NCBI GenBank assembly: GCA_025060595.1
Contig: JANXBX010000007.1
Span: 37,785 to 101,784 of the forward strand
DNA length: 64,000 bases
Source: Synergistota bacterium
GTDB lineage: Bacteria > Synergistota > GBS-1
Direction: 5' to 3'
This document shows positions 53,471 through 62,914 of this stretch, piece after piece (the first letter of the stretch is position 1; each line of letters opens with the position of its first letter). Below the pieces are notes generated by a model. That model was not told where the DNA came from, made no database searches, and saw nothing but the letters and a program-made list of their open reading frames with translations. Both the position numbers and the translations under genes were made by a program.

Positions 53471-54088
53471 TTAAAATATAGAAGCTAAAGCATTTTTAAG
53501 ACTATTTTCTATTAAAAAGATAAGCCCATTCAGAGAAATACATGGATCGGCTTCCTTAATAGAAGTTAGAAATTCGACATGATCTCTTCCCTTTCTATAA
53601 TCCGGTTCACGAGGAGGATGCTTTAAACTTCCGCTAATAAGCTCTAAATCCAAACTATAGATGAGGGAAAGCTGGTATAAAATCAAATCCTTTGAAGAGT
53701 AAAGAGAAACTCCCCCTATCTTCCTATCCCCGTAAGCGATATCTCCCCAACCCCTTTCCTCAACATCTCTTAATCCAGCTTTCCTTAAGGCAGAAATAAC
53801 AGCATCATTGATAAAACTTATCCATTCTCGAGGAAAGATATCCTTTTTTGAGGTTTTTCTCAATGCCACACTAATTACAATAGTTCCAGGATATAAAACA
53901 ACGCTACAGCCTCCTCCTAGCCTTCTCTTTATAGGAAGGCAAGAGCTTTCTTTAACCTCCTCTTCTTCTTTCGAAAACCTTCCTAAAACTATAAAAGCTG
54001 AAGATGGTATCCATATACGAAATGCCCATCGCGCTCCCATATATATGCTTTTTAAAAGAAACCCATCAACGTAATCACTAATTACCAT
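53471..54088 (-). CDS. Lipoate/biotin protein ligase-family protein
   Basis: 205 residues, BPL_LplA_LipB fold. RRLGGGCSVVLYPG lipoyl-binding loop and the lysine in DRKIGGVSLY are present. Shorter than LplA (~330) with no C-terminal accessory domain, so it may be an octanoyl/lipoyl transferase-like member. Could serve glycine cleavage H protein or oxo-acid dehydrogenases. Overlaps ribF by 7 nt, last in the rimP operon. Confidence 0.82.
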   Translation of the reverse strand: MVISDYVDGFLLKSIYMGARWAFRIWIPSSAFIVLGRFSKEEEEVKESSCLPIKRRLGGGCSVVLYPGTIVISVALRKTSKKDIFPREWISFINDAVISALRKAGLRDVEERGWGDIAYGDRKIGGVSLYSSKDLILYQLSLIYSLDLELISGSLKHPPREPDYRKGRDHVEFLTSIKEADPCISLNGLIFLIENSLKNALASIF

Positions 54089-54975
54089 ACTTTTCCTCTG
54101 TAATGGCTCTTTATCCAGTTAATGTCTCTCTCGATTTGCGCTTTTAACTCTTCAAGACCTTGAAACTTTCTCTCTCCTCGCACTCTACATAGTATCTCAA
54201 CTTTAATTCTTTCTCCATATATGTCTCCATTAAAATCCATGATGTGAACCTCCACTCTCTTCTCCATCGAAACTCCAGAAACTGTAGGCCTTGTACCAAT
54301 ATTCATAGCGGAAAGATATCTTTTACCTCTTACCTCAGAAAAAACGGCATATACACCATCAGCTGGTATAAGCTTCTCCGAAGGCATCAAAAGATTAGCA
54401 GTAGGGAAACCTATCTTTCTTCCGAGAGCATCTCCTTCTACAACCGTCCCTGTAAAAAAGTAATTTCTTCCTAGGAGAATTGCCCCCTCTTCAACTCTAC
54501 CACTTCTTATAAGATCCCTTATTATCGTACTTGATACTATTCTACCCATGACAACCTTCGGCGGAATTACCTCTACAACGATCTTTCTCTCCTCTGCGAG
54601 CCTCTTTAAGAGACCTGCCGTTCCCCTTCCTCCCCTCCCAAAGGTAAAGTTAAAGCCTACAGAAATAAATTTAGCATTAAGATTAGTCACTAAAACGTCT
54701 TCAAAAAACTCCTCTGGAGCCATTGAAGCAAGCCTTACATCAAAGGGAAGCTCTATAATTTCATCTACCCCCAGCTGAAGAAGCAGTTCTTTCTTCTCTT
54801 CATCAGTAGTAAGAAGCTTAAAATCTTCTCCTTTAAAAAACCTCTCAGGATGTGGAGAAAAGGTCAAAACGGAAACTTTTAAATCACTCTCTCTACCCCA
54901 AGATAAAGCTCTCTCTATAACCTCTATATGTCCCAAGTGAACCCCATCAAAGGCTCCTATAGCTAAGGACCTCAC
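54082..54975 (-). CDS. ribF: Bifunctional riboflavin kinase / FMN adenylyltransferase
   Basis: 297 residues. N-terminal nucleotidyltransferase (1-160: IGAFDGVHLGH, FSPHP, ISSTIIRDLI-like SSTIIRDL) and C-terminal riboflavin kinase (about 165-295: GRKIGFPTANL, DGVYAV, MNIGTRPTV). Supplies FMN and FAD, relevant to the NuoF-type and DAO flavoproteins here. Overlaps truB by 4 nt. Confidence 0.96.
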   Translation of the reverse strand: MRSLAIGAFDGVHLGHIEVIERALSWGRESDLKVSVLTFSPHPERFFKGEDFKLLTTDEEKKELLLQLGVDEIIELPFDVRLASMAPEEFFEDVLVTNLNAKFISVGFNFTFGRGGRGTAGLLKRLAEERKIVVEVIPPKVVMGRIVSSTIIRDLIRSGRVEEGAILLGRNYFFTGTVVEGDALGRKIGFPTANLLMPSEKLIPADGVYAVFSEVRGKRYLSAMNIGTRPTVSGVSMEKRVEVHIMDFNGDIYGERIKVEILCRVRGERKFQGLEELKAQIERDINWIKSHYRGKVW

Positions 54976-55835
54976 AGCTTAAACACCCTTATAGGCCTTA
55001 AAAGACCTTCTTCGCTTTGAGCTATAGCTATTAAAGTTCCTGTATAAAAGATTCCTACCAATCCCCCATAATCCTCGCTGGCTTCTATATTCATACCGTT
55101 CAAAAGCTTTCGAGCTTCTTCCTTAGAAACCTCCTTAATAGGCATTATCATCCTCACAGCCTCTTCGTTACTCAACATAGCCTGAAGGAGCTTTTCCCTA
55201 TTCCATGGTGTAGAAGCACCTTCAACGCTAAACGGCCCTATCTTGGTTCGTTTCAAGGAGTATAAGAAAGCTCCGCACCCTAAGGTATCCCCTATATCTT
55301 CTATCAGCTTCCGAACATAGGTTCCCTTAGAACATCTCAATCTAAAAGAAAACTTTGGAAAATCTCCAATTTCAAAAGAAAGCACCTCAAACTCGTATAT
55401 ATAAATCTCTCTTGGCTCTACCTCGATACCATCTAAGCCCTCTCTCGCATACTCATAAAGCCTCTTTCCGCCTATCTTAATAGCAGAATAAAGCGGAGGA
55501 ACCTGTTTCATCCTTCCCTTAAAACCATTGATTACCTCTAAGAGAGCATCGAGATTAACCTTTTGAGTATTAACTTCTAAGACTGTTCCTCCCCTGTCTC
55601 CCGTGCTGGTTTTCACTCCCAAAATGGCTTCTCCAATATACTCTTTATCAAGCTGAAGCAAAAAAGGAACGAGTTTAGTAGCAGAATTTAAGCACACAAG
55701 AAGCAAACCTTCAGCATGAGGGTCTAGCGTTCCTGTATGACCAGCCTTCTTCACACCAAGGGCACTCTTAACCTCTTCAAGGCAGTCAGTGGAGGTAATA
55801 AGAAGGGGTTTATAAACTTTAACTACTCCTTCCAT
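54972..55835 (-). CDS. truB: tRNA pseudouridine synthase B
   Basis: 287 residues. Makes psi55 in the T-loop. Catalytic Asp38 in AGHTGTLDPHAEGLL, then PPLYSAIKIGGKRLYEYAR and CSKGTYVRKLIEDIG. The C-terminal PUA-like part is short. Overlaps nrnA by 13 nt within the rimP-nusA-infB operon. Confidence 0.96.
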   Translation of the reverse strand: MEGVVKVYKPLLITSTDCLEEVKSALGVKKAGHTGTLDPHAEGLLLVCLNSATKLVPFLLQLDKEYIGEAILGVKTSTGDRGGTVLEVNTQKVNLDALLEVINGFKGRMKQVPPLYSAIKIGGKRLYEYAREGLDGIEVEPREIYIYEFEVLSFEIGDFPKFSFRLRCSKGTYVRKLIEDIGDTLGCGAFLYSLKRTKIGPFSVEGASTPWNREKLLQAMLSNEEAVRMIMPIKEVSKEEARKLLNGMNIEASEDYGGLVGIFYTGTLIAIAQSEEGLLRPIRVFKL

Positions 55836-56809
55836 TGATATATCTCTTTTATAGCTTCAAAAATAAGCCTCCTCGCTCCATCAAGGTCAGCATCCAAGGT
55901 ACACGCCGCAGCCATATCATGTCCTCCTCCACCAAAGCAAGAAGCAATAAACCTCACCTTTACATTTTCATCATTAGAGCGTAAACTTGCTCTTACTCTC
56001 CCGTCCATCATCTCTCTAAATAGGATAACCATCTTAACTCCCTCAGCCATTCTAAGAAAGTGAATAAATCCCTCAGACTCTATAGCATCGAAACCGTTCT
56101 CTCTAAGCTTACCCTCAGAAAGCGAGCTCCAAATAACCTTGCCATCGAAAGCGAGCTGTGCCCTTTCTAAAACCTCTCCTATAGCCTTAAGAAGCTTAAA
56201 GGGCTTATTCTCATAAAGATGCCGTGTTATCTTTACCTTATCAGCACCCCTTGAAAGTAAATCGGCAACTATCCTGTGGGTCCTAGGAGATGTGGAATTG
56301 TAACTAAACCTTCCGCTGTCAGTAACTATAGCGACATATATAGCGTCAGCTACCTCTGGGGTTATCAGGTTTTCCTCCTCTATTAAAACCTCGTAAACAA
56401 GCTCCCCTGTCGCAGAAGCGGAGGGATCTATAAGATTTATGTTTCCGTAAAGCCTATTATCGATGTGATGATCTATATTTATTATATAACCCCCTAAGCT
56501 ACTTAAATCAAAACCGTTCCAAATCCGTTCAGGATTAGCTGTATCAAGAAAAATATATAAGTCGAAATCCTTTAATATAGAACTATCAATCCTTTTAATT
56601 CTCTGACTACCTGAAAGGAATCCATAAAGCTTCGGGAGACCATCAGGAGAAAACATCTCTACCCTTTTCCCAAGCCTCTCTATACCTAAGCCCATAGCCA
56701 ATAAACTTCCAATGGCATCTCCATCAGGCCTCTCATGAGATATAACAGATACACTATTAGCTTGCTTTATCCTCTCCATTATCTCCTTCGTCGTCATTCT
56801 CTTTTCCAT
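55823..56809 (-). CDS. nrnA: DHH/DHHA1 phosphoesterase, NrnA-like
   Basis: 328 residues. DHH motifs: SHERPDGDAIGS, FLDTANP, IDHHIDN, IVTDSGRFSYNST; C-terminal DHHA1 with GGGGHDMAAACTL. Degrades nanoRNA, pAp or cyclic-dinucleotide products. Found between rbfA and truB in many bacteria. The first ATG (56809) overlaps rbfA by 53 nt; ATG 56797 is also possible. Confidence 0.93.
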   Translation of the reverse strand: MEKRMTTKEIMERIKQANSVSVISHERPDGDAIGSLLAMGLGIERLGKRVEMFSPDGLPKLYGFLSGSQRIKRIDSSILKDFDLYIFLDTANPERIWNGFDLSSLGGYIINIDHHIDNRLYGNINLIDPSASATGELVYEVLIEEENLITPEVADAIYVAIVTDSGRFSYNSTSPRTHRIVADLLSRGADKVKITRHLYENKPFKLLKAIGEVLERAQLAFDGKVIWSSLSEGKLRENGFDAIESEGFIHFLRMAEGVKMVILFREMMDGRVRASLRSNDENVKVRFIASCFGGGGHDMAAACTLDADLDGARRLIFEAIKEIYQWKE

Positions 56810-57152
56810 CTTTTCTCGACACCTCAGACAAAATCCTCTCTATGTGAAAGCTATAATCTATTGACCTATCTTCCTTAAATACTATCTCAGGAACTATCCT
56901 AAGCCTTAACTCCCTACCTAACTCTCTTCTTATAAAACCTTTGGCGCTCTGGAGACCATCCATAACTTCAACCGGATCTGGAACACCATATATGCTAACG
57001 TAAACCCAAGCCCATCTTAAATCTTTAGAAACCTCAACCTTAGTTATACTAACCCCCTTAACCCTGGGATCCTTCAAATCCCTTGATATAAACTCACCAA
57101 TAAACCTTTTTATCTCCTGTTCAACACGCTTTAGCCTAAATACCTGACTCAT
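56757..57152 (-). CDS. rbfA: Ribosome-binding factor A
   Basis: 131 residues, KH-type fold: FRLKRVEQEIKRFIGEF start, GVSITKVEVSKDLRWAWVYVS, and PEIVFKEDRSIDYS near residue 95. 30S maturation factor. The charged C-terminal tail (about 115-131) is encoded in the overlap with nrnA. Confidence 0.94.
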   Translation of the reverse strand: MSQVFRLKRVEQEIKRFIGEFISRDLKDPRVKGVSITKVEVSKDLRWAWVYVSIYGVPDPVEVMDGLQSAKGFIRRELGRELRLRIVPEIVFKEDRSIDYSFHIERILSEVSRKDGKENDDEGDNGEDKAS

Positions 57153-57176
57153 CTTCTATCCCTTCTTTCACGGTTC

Positions 57177-57458
57177 CTATAAGATTTCGATTGACCAGTT
57201 TTCAATCCATATGTTACCTTCCTTTTCAATAAAGGACAGAACATTGTTAAGAGCATTATCAAGAAAGGCCTTCTCGTTTCCAACCATCGCTATTCCCAAG
57301 ACGCACTCTTTCCACTTATCGTTTTCCCCAACCTCTGCAACAGAAACATTAAAGGTATTTCTTAACCTCGCTATTATCCTTTGAATACAGGCTCTTTTCT
57401 CCTTAAGGGTCTTAGCGGAAAAGAGCCTAAGCTGAACCTCAAGTATGCCAACAAACAT
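57177..57458 (-). CDS. DUF503 (YlxP-like) protein
   Basis: 93 residues, the YlxP family: begins MFVGILEVQLRLFSAKTLKEKR and contains the VAEVGENDKWKECVLGIA segment (each about 20 residues). Usually lies between infB and rbfA, as here; thought to link to ribosome maturation, mechanism unknown. Confidence 0.9.
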   Translation of the reverse strand: MFVGILEVQLRLFSAKTLKEKRACIQRIIARLRNTFNVSVAEVGENDKWKECVLGIAMVGNEKAFLDNALNNVLSFIEKEGNIWIENWSIEIL

Positions 57459-57469
57459 ATCTATTTAAC

Positions 57470-59233
57470 TTAAAGAGTGGTTCTCCTTACCTCTCTTACC
57501 TCAAAGGCCTCTATTATATCTCCCACCTCAAAATCAGAAAAGCCATCTATCCCTATACCACATTCGTAGTCCTTCGCTACCTCCTTAACATCATCTTTAA
57601 ACCTTTTAAGGGAGGAAATCTTCCCTTCGTAAATAACCGATTCCTTCCTCTTAACTCTAACATTAGCATTTCTAACAATAGTGCCATCCAAAACATAACA
57701 ACCTGCTACTTTACCACCTCTAACCTTGAAAATCGCCCTTACCTCGGCCTTACCTAAGAAGACCTCTTCATACTTAGGTTTAAGCATACCTATCATTGCA
57801 GCCTTTATATCCTCTTCTACGTCATAAATTATCTGGTAAAGTCTTATCTGTATACCTTCTTTTTCAGCCTCCTGCTTAGCATTAGGTTCAACCTTAACAT
57901 TAAAGCCTATTATTATAGCCTCAGAAGCAGAGGCAAGCATAACATCGTTTTCATTGATATTACCTATGCCTCCGTGAATACACTTAACCTTAATCTCCTC
58001 GGTGGAAAGCCTCTCCAGAATAGGTACCAAGGCATCAAGCTCCCCTTGAGCATTGGTCTTTATAACCAATCTAAGCTCCTTAGCCTCCTCTTCCTTGGCC
58101 TGCTTAAGAAACTCTTCCAAGGTAATCTTTCTCGGCCTTGTAGAAAGCCTCTTCTCCCTAAGCTCCTCGAAATAGGCCTCCACCGCCTCCTTAGCTTCCT
58201 TTTCACTCGCAACAACCCTGAAGCTATCACCGGCCTCGGGAAGGGAATTTAGACCTATTATTTCCACAGGCATAGAGGGACCAGCTTCATTTACCTGCCT
58301 TCCCTTGTCATCAAGCATCGCCCTAACTCTACCATAAGCAGTTTTAGTTAATATAACATCTCCTCTTCTTAATACTCCCTTTTTAACTATAGCGCTTGCA
58401 ACCGGTCCTTTTCCCTTATCAAGCCTTGATTCCAAGATATACCCTTCCGCAGGAACGTTAATCTCAGCCTTAAGCTCTAGATATTCAGCCAAAAAAATTA
58501 TCATATCTAGAAGCTCCTCTACTCCCATACCCTTCTTAGCGGACACCTCAACGCAAATTGTATCTCCGCCCCATTCCTCAGGAATCAATCCAATTTCAGA
58601 AAGCTCCTTTTTAGTCTTCTCCACATTAGCACTAGGCTTATCTATCTTATTTATAGCCACTACTATAGGAACACCAGCTGCTCTTGCATGATTAACAGCC
58701 TCTATCGTTTGAGGCTTAACCCCATCATCAGCAGCAACAACAAGGACAGCTATATCTGTAACCTGAGCTCCCCTAGCTCTCATCTTAGTAAACGCCTCGT
58801 GCCCAGGTGTGTCTATAAAAACTATCTTTTTGCCTCCTCGCTCTACGACAGAAGCTCCTATCTTTTGGGTTATTCCTCCAGCCTCTTTCTCAGCAACATT
58901 GGTTTTCCTTATAGTATCAAGAAGCGTAGTTTTACCATGATCAACATGTCCCATAACTGTAACCACAGGAGGTCTTGGCTCAAAAATTATAGGCTTCTCT
59001 TCCTTTTTCACAATCTCTTGAACGCCAGAAATCTCTTCCTTCTTCTCTTCAACTATCTCTTCCATCCTTTTCCTTTCCTCAAGCAGCTCCTCTTCTATGA
59101 TCTTAGCCACCTCTGTATCTATCGTGCTCATATGAGTTTTTACCTCCACACCAAGGTCCTTCAGTCTGTCCATAAGCTCCTTTGTAGAAAGGCCGATCAT
59201 CTTCGCTAACTCGTAGACCCTTATTTTGCTCAA
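57470..59233 (-). CDS. infB: Translation initiation factor IF-2
   Basis: 587 residues, short compared with the usual 700-900 because the N-terminal extension is minimal. IF2_N (1-55: [19 protein letters not shown]), a charged linker, then the G domain ([10 protein letters not shown] about residue 93, [14 protein letters not shown]) and domains II-IV. Starts at TTG 59233 with GGGGGTGAT upstream. The preceding ylxQ frame runs 131 nt into this gene. Confidence 0.96.
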   Translation of the reverse strand: MSKIRVYELAKMIGLSTKELMDRLKDLGVEVKTHMSTIDTEVAKIIEEELLEERKRMEEIVEEKKEEISGVQEIVKKEEKPIIFEPRPPVVTVMGHVDHGKTTLLDTIRKTNVAEKEAGGITQKIGASVVERGGKKIVFIDTPGHEAFTKMRARGAQVTDIAVLVVAADDGVKPQTIEAVNHARAAGVPIVVAINKIDKPSANVEKTKKELSEIGLIPEEWGGDTICVEVSAKKGMGVEELLDMIIFLAEYLELKAEINVPAEGYILESRLDKGKGPVASAIVKKGVLRRGDVILTKTAYGRVRAMLDDKGRQVNEAGPSMPVEIIGLNSLPEAGDSFRVVASEKEAKEAVEAYFEELREKRLSTRPRKITLEEFLKQAKEEEAKELRLVIKTNAQGELDALVPILERLSTEEIKVKCIHGGIGNINENDVMLASASEAIIIGFNVKVEPNAKQEAEKEGIQIRLYQIIYDVEEDIKAAMIGMLKPKYEEVFLGKAEVRAIFKVRGGKVAGCYVLDGTIVRNANVRVKRKESVIYEGKISSLKRFKDDVKEVAKDYECGIGIDGFSDFEVGDIIEAFEVREVRRTTL

Positions 59234-59516
59234 AGTCTATCACCCCCTGAGCCATCCTCGAATCCGTCAAACCGAGGACGCTACAACTTTCCCTTCCTAC
59301 AACCCTCCCCATATCCTCTTTAGAGTTAACCCAAATAACTCCGATTTTCGACTCTTCAGAAAACCTTATCATCTCCTCTCTAACCGCTCTTCCTGCATCC
59401 TTAGCAAGAATAATAAGGCAAACCTTACCTCTCTTTAAGGCCGCAAGTGTCGCTTTCCTTCCTATAGTAAGCTTATTAGCCTTTCGGGCAAAGCCCACTA
59501 GGGTCTTCCAATCCAT
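59103..59516 (-). CDS. ylxQ: L7Ae-family ribosomal-like protein YlxQ with overlapping tail
   Basis: 137 residues from ATG 59516 (AGAGGAG upstream). Residues 1-95 are the L7Ae/L30e/YlxQ fold ([41 protein letters not shown]). The next ~40 residues, rich in Gly, Tyr and charged residues, are encoded in a different frame over the first 131 nt of infB. The family normally ends near residue 100, so the tail is probably a read-on without function, or a lineage extension. Confidence 0.85.
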   Translation of the reverse strand: MDWKTLVGFARKANKLTIGRKATLAALKRGKVCLIILAKDAGRAVREEMIRFSEESKIGVIWVNSKEDMGRVVGRESCSVLGLTDSRMAQGVIDFEQNKGLRVSEDDRPFYKGAYGQTEGPWCGGKNSYEHDRYRGG

Positions 59517-59787
59517 CTCTCCTCTTAGCAATCAGTCTTTCAACTTCTTCTATTATAGATCTATCTAACTCATTTATCTTCAAGCTTCTCTGAATCGCCT
59601 TCTTTTTCAAAGCTTTTCCAACGCAATCGGAATTAAAACAGACATAAACACCCCTACCGCTTTTCTTCCCAGAAACATCAAGGGAGATACCCCCATCAAC
59701 TGTCCTAACTATTCTTAGCATTTCACCTTTCGGTTTTTTCTCTCCACAACCAACACAGGTCCTGATCGGGACATGCTTAGCCCTCAT
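59476..59787 (-). CDS. ylxR: YlxR (DUF448) RNA-binding protein
   Basis: 103 residues: PIRTCVGCGEKKPKGEMLRIVR, GRGVYVCFNSDCVGKALKKKA, the YlxR zinc-less nucleic-acid-binding fold usually next to nusA. ATG 59787 (AAGG 3 nt upstream, overlapping the nusA stop by 11 nt) is preferred to TTG 59808. The last residues overlap ylxQ. Confidence 0.92.
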   Translation of the reverse strand: MRAKHVPIRTCVGCGEKKPKGEMLRIVRTVDGGISLDVSGKKSGRGVYVCFNSDCVGKALKKKAIQRSLKINELDRSIIEEVERLIAKRRDGLEDPSGLCPKG

Positions 59788-60829
59788 AGACCTTAAGCTC
59801 CTCCTCAAACGGCTTTATATCTATTCTCCAACCCGTCAACCTAGCAACAAGACGAGCATTTTGCCCTTCTCTTCCTATAGCTAAGGAAAGCTGTTCTGGA
59901 GGAACCCATATCCTCGCTCCCTTTTCCTCTCCTTCTATTCTTTCAATTTTAATGACTTTTGCCGGACTTAATGCATTGGCTATAAAAATCAAAGGATCAG
60001 AACTCCAAACCACTATATCTATTCTCTCACCAGAGAGCTCTCTACTTATCGCTTGAACCCTCGCCCCTTTAGCTCCAACACATGCACCTATGGGATCAAC
60101 ATTTGGATCGTTTGACCACACGGCCACCTTAGATCTCGCTCCAGGTTCCCTAACAACAGCTTTTATATCAACAACTCCATCATGAACCTCCGGAATCTCA
60201 AGCTCAAAAAGCCTCTTTAACAAACCCGGATGAGTTCGAGAGACCACTATTTTAGGCCCCTTTGTGGTCTTCCTCACTTCGAGAACATAAAACTTAAAGG
60301 CCCTGCCAGGATCATATTCCTCAGTGGGAATCTGCTCCTGAAGAGGCAATATAGCTTCTGTCTTACCAAGATTAATCATAACTTGAGCCTTATCCTTTCT
60401 GTATATGGTGCCCGTAACTATATCCCCAACTTTTCCCCTAAACTCCTCATATACTACCTCTCTTTCAACTTCCTTCAGTCTCTGAACAATAACCTGCTTA
60501 GCAGTTTGAGCCGCTATCCTTCCAAAATCGTGAGGCGTTACCTCTATTCTAACCACAGACCCCTCAATAGGGCTCTCCCCATGCTCAACTGCTTCATCTA
60601 TAGAAATCTCTAAACGAGGATCTTTAACCTCTTTAACTACTCTCTTTAAAGCAAAAACTTTTATTTCTCCATCGGTAGGATCTATATCAATTTCGATATT
60701 ATGAGAGCTACCGAAATGTTTTTTGTAAGCAGATACTAAAGCTGCCTTAAGCATATCAAAAAGAATATTCTTACTGATACCTTTCTCCTTCTCTATCTGT
60801 TTTATCACTCTTATAAGCTCCTTACCCAC
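59777..60829 (-). CDS. nusA: Transcription termination/antitermination factor NusA
   Basis: 350 residues: N-terminal RNAP-binding domain (1-120), S1 domain (about 125-200: GDIVTGTIYRKDKAQVMINLG), then KH1 and KH2 (GACVGAKGARVQAIS, SLAIGREGQNARLVARLTGW). No C-terminal acidic repeats, like most non-proteobacterial NusA. GTG 60829 gives the correct N-terminus with GGAG 5 nt upstream and overlaps the rimP stop by 8 nt; the frame extends to 60880 but that part is rimP out of frame. Confidence 0.96.
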   Translation of the reverse strand: MGKELIRVIKQIEKEKGISKNILFDMLKAALVSAYKKHFGSSHNIEIDIDPTDGEIKVFALKRVVKEVKDPRLEISIDEAVEHGESPIEGSVVRIEVTPHDFGRIAAQTAKQVIVQRLKEVEREVVYEEFRGKVGDIVTGTIYRKDKAQVMINLGKTEAILPLQEQIPTEEYDPGRAFKFYVLEVRKTTKGPKIVVSRTHPGLLKRLFELEIPEVHDGVVDIKAVVREPGARSKVAVWSNDPNVDPIGACVGAKGARVQAISRELSGERIDIVVWSSDPLIFIANALSPAKVIKIERIEGEEKGARIWVPPEQLSLAIGREGQNARLVARLTGWRIDIKPFEEELKVYEG

Positions 60830-61325
60830 GTTCTCCTTTCCTCCCTTTTTTCGCTTCCACACTCCAATCCTTAACCACAAGTTTAGCTTTGTTTATATTC
60901 TCAAAAGCTATCTCTACATCTCCTGAGTCGGTTTCTATGACAACGCTAGTATTCCCTGCGGCCTTTATCTTTCCAGTAAAGTTTCTTCTTCCCTCTATAA
61001 AAACGTTTGTATTAATTTTAACGATCTCTCCCTTAAAGCGCTCATAATCTTTCATCTTAAATAGAGGCCTTTCTATGCCTGGAGAGGAAACCTCAAGAAA
61101 ATATCTCCCCTCTATAAGGTCTATCCTATCTAATATGGGATCTATAGCCTTACTAACACGTTCACAATCTTTAAGAGATACCCCCATAGGTGAATCTATA
61201 TAAACTCTAAGGACCCTTCTCCCGCTTTCAGTGACCAACTCCACACCTAAAAGCTCGACTCCCTCCCTTTCAACGACACTTTGAATTTCCTCCTCAATCC
61301 TTCTAGCTAGACCCTTTAGATCCAT
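60822..61325 (-). CDS. rimP: Ribosome maturation factor RimP
   Basis: 167 residues: N-terminal alpha/beta domain (GVELLGVELVTESGRRVLRVYID), LEVSSPGIERPLF motif, and a C-terminal SH3-like domain. First gene of the nusA-infB operon. AAGGGAG lies 11 nt before the ATG. The leader contains a terminator-like hairpin. Confidence 0.94.
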   Translation of the reverse strand: MDLKGLARRIEEEIQSVVEREGVELLGVELVTESGRRVLRVYIDSPMGVSLKDCERVSKAIDPILDRIDLIEGRYFLEVSSPGIERPLFKMKDYERFKGEIVKINTNVFIEGRRNFTGKIKAAGNTSVVIETDSGDVEIAFENINKAKLVVKDWSVEAKKGRKGERG

Positions 61326-61343
61326 GATCTATATCACTCCCTT

Positions 61344-61378
61344 AAAAACAAAAGAGCGGGGCTTTCCCCACTCTTTTG
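61344..61378 (-). terminator. Leader hairpin of rimP-nusA operon, candidate attenuator
   Basis: 13-bp stem (61366-61378 with 61349-61361, one G-U pair), 4-nt loop, followed on the minus strand by TTTTT (61344-61348). It lies between the rimP promoter (61394-61422) and the rimP ATG (61325). It can also stop transcripts arriving from the flagellar/peptidase genes upstream. Confidence 0.85.
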
Positions 61379-61393
61379 CAAATCTACACTTAA

Positions 61394-61422
61394 AGTATAA
61401 CACCTTAATCCTATTTTTGCAA
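61394..61422 (-). promoter_or_regulatory. Promoter of the rimP-nusA-infB operon
   Basis: Minus-strand TTGCAA (61417-61422), 17-nt spacer, TATACT (61394-61399), starting 8 nt after the M48 peptidase stop. Predicted start near 61387, i.e. upstream of the leader hairpin. Confidence 0.65.
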
Positions 61423-61430
61423 GAGAGGGA

Positions 61431-62438
61431 CTAAAAAGGCATATATTTTATCCTAAAATCTAATAGTATTTTAACCAACTTATCTTTAACTGCCCTTAGC
61501 TCCTCATCTGAGCCCTTCTTTATTAAAATTCCATCTACCGTAAGCTTCCCCTCCTCAACCCTTATCTGAAAGGGCTCAAGATCCACCTTAAAGGCTTTAT
61601 CAAGCTTAGATGCAAAATCGCTAGCCTCCTCCTTCGAGGAAGCCTTATAAAGAAGAACATCTTCAGCATATACGCTTAATCCATCCTCCCCGACCTTTAT
61701 AGGTACGTAATTTGCGGCTTTCCTTCTATCTATTTCTATGCCCTTATCCTTTAGACACTTGTGTATATATACCGCTCTATCCTTTAACTCGGGATGACTC
61801 ATCATTATACCGTAGTCTCTTGGAGGCTTAGTAAGAGAAAGAGCATAAAGTCTCTCGATAATCGTTAAAGCAGAAACTGGATTATAACCAGCTTTAAGTA
61901 AGAGCTCTATTGACCTGAGGTCCGCTTCTTCCTCATACTCTCTGCTATATTTGTTTAAGACAGCCGTCTGTATCAAGTTCGGTAGCAGTACTCCAGCGGT
62001 CGTCCTAGTAAGCAAAGCTACAGCAAGAGAATACACCGTCATCCTCTGTGCTGCAGCTACTTGCTTTAAGGCATGCCTATATTCTATGTGAGCTATCTCG
62101 TGAGCTATAACAGCAGCCAGCTCTGAATCGGTTCTCACGAAGTTAAGCATTCCAGAAAAAACATATATATAACCGCCTGGAATAGAGAAAGCATTAATAT
62201 CTTTCTTAGCTATGACCTTAAATTTATAATCTATGTCTTTACGGCTAGAATGACGAGCTAATGAGTAGCCAACAGACTCAACGCGGGAAACTTCAACAGG
62301 GTTCTTAACAAGGGGGAATTCCTTCTCCACTTCCTTAGCTATATTATCCCCCATTTTAACCTCATCAACTGTTGCACCGAAAGCAGAATTAAACCAGAGA
62401 AAAACAACAGAAACAAGGATTAAAAATACCCTTCTCAT
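61431..62438 (-). CDS. Periplasmic M48-family metalloprotease
   Basis: 335 residues. Signal peptide (1-22, ending AFGA), zinc motif HEIAH (about residue 112) with the third ligand in EEEADLRSIELL, and IPGGYIYVFSGML. BepA/LoiP-like architecture; the C-terminal ~100 residues hold a BON-like or chaperone-like segment I do not recognise. Probably outer-membrane protein quality control. Overlaps flgN by 4 nt. Confidence 0.9.
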   Translation of the reverse strand: MRRVFLILVSVVFLWFNSAFGATVDEVKMGDNIAKEVEKEFPLVKNPVEVSRVESVGYSLARHSSRKDIDYKFKVIAKKDINAFSIPGGYIYVFSGMLNFVRTDSELAAVIAHEIAHIEYRHALKQVAAAQRMTVYSLAVALLTRTTAGVLLPNLIQTAVLNKYSREYEEEADLRSIELLLKAGYNPVSALTIIERLYALSLTKPPRDYGIMMSHPELKDRAVYIHKCLKDKGIEIDRRKAANYVPIKVGEDGLSVYAEDVLLYKASSKEEASDFASKLDKAFKVDLEPFQIRVEEGKLTVDGILIKKGSDEELRAVKDKLVKILLDFRIKYMPF

Positions 62439-62914
62439 TTGCGCTGGTCTATAAATCTTGGCTCTTGAACCTTAGAGGAGTTATAATATTCAGCTATCGC
62501 TCTTTTCCCCTCCCGAAGGCCTTTTAAAGCCTCTTTTACCTTCTCGATCTCCAAAGAGAGCTTCTCCCTCGACCTGTTCTCCACCTCAAGAATCCTTAAA
62601 ACTTTGCCTTTTATAAGGTCTAAAATCTCCTCCACCTTCTCCCTGATATCCTTAGAGAGAAAATCCAAAAGCCTTGCCCTATCTTGAGAACGCTCCACAA
62701 CGCCAGAAAGACCGCTTTGGACTTCCTCAAGCTCCTCGTTTAATTTATCCTGCTCAGATATAATAGTTTGTTTCCTGCTTATAACCCTAAGCAATCCCTC
62801 TATATCAGACTCCTCTATCCTTTTTTCCTGCTCATTTACTAAGCTCTCAAGCATATTATAAAGCTCGAGCTCCTTTTCAAGTATCTCAATTATTCGTCTT
62901 TCCTTATCCTGCAA
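62435..62914 (-). CDS. flgN: FlgN-like flagellar export chaperone
   Basis: 159 residues, almost entirely alpha-helical coiled coil, matching FlgN in size (ELYNMLESLVNEQEKRIEES, LLRVISRKQTIISEQDKLN). FlgN escorts hook-associated proteins FlgK/FlgL. Starts at TTG 62914 within the last codons of fliS, with GGGGG about 8 nt upstream. Confidence 0.8.
   Translation of the reverse strand: MQDKERRIIEILEKELELYNMLESLVNEQEKRIEESDIEGLLRVISRKQTIISEQDKLNEELEEVQSGLSGVVERSQDRARLLDFLSKDIREKVEEILDLIKGKVLRILEVENRSREKLSLEIEKVKEALKGLREGKRAIAEYYNSSKVQEPRFIDQRK

Noticed and set aside
58688-59209. 173-residue open frame on the plus strand inside infB
   Set aside because: Antisense to conserved IF-2 sequence, with a Ser/Leu/Tyr-rich composition typical of shadows.
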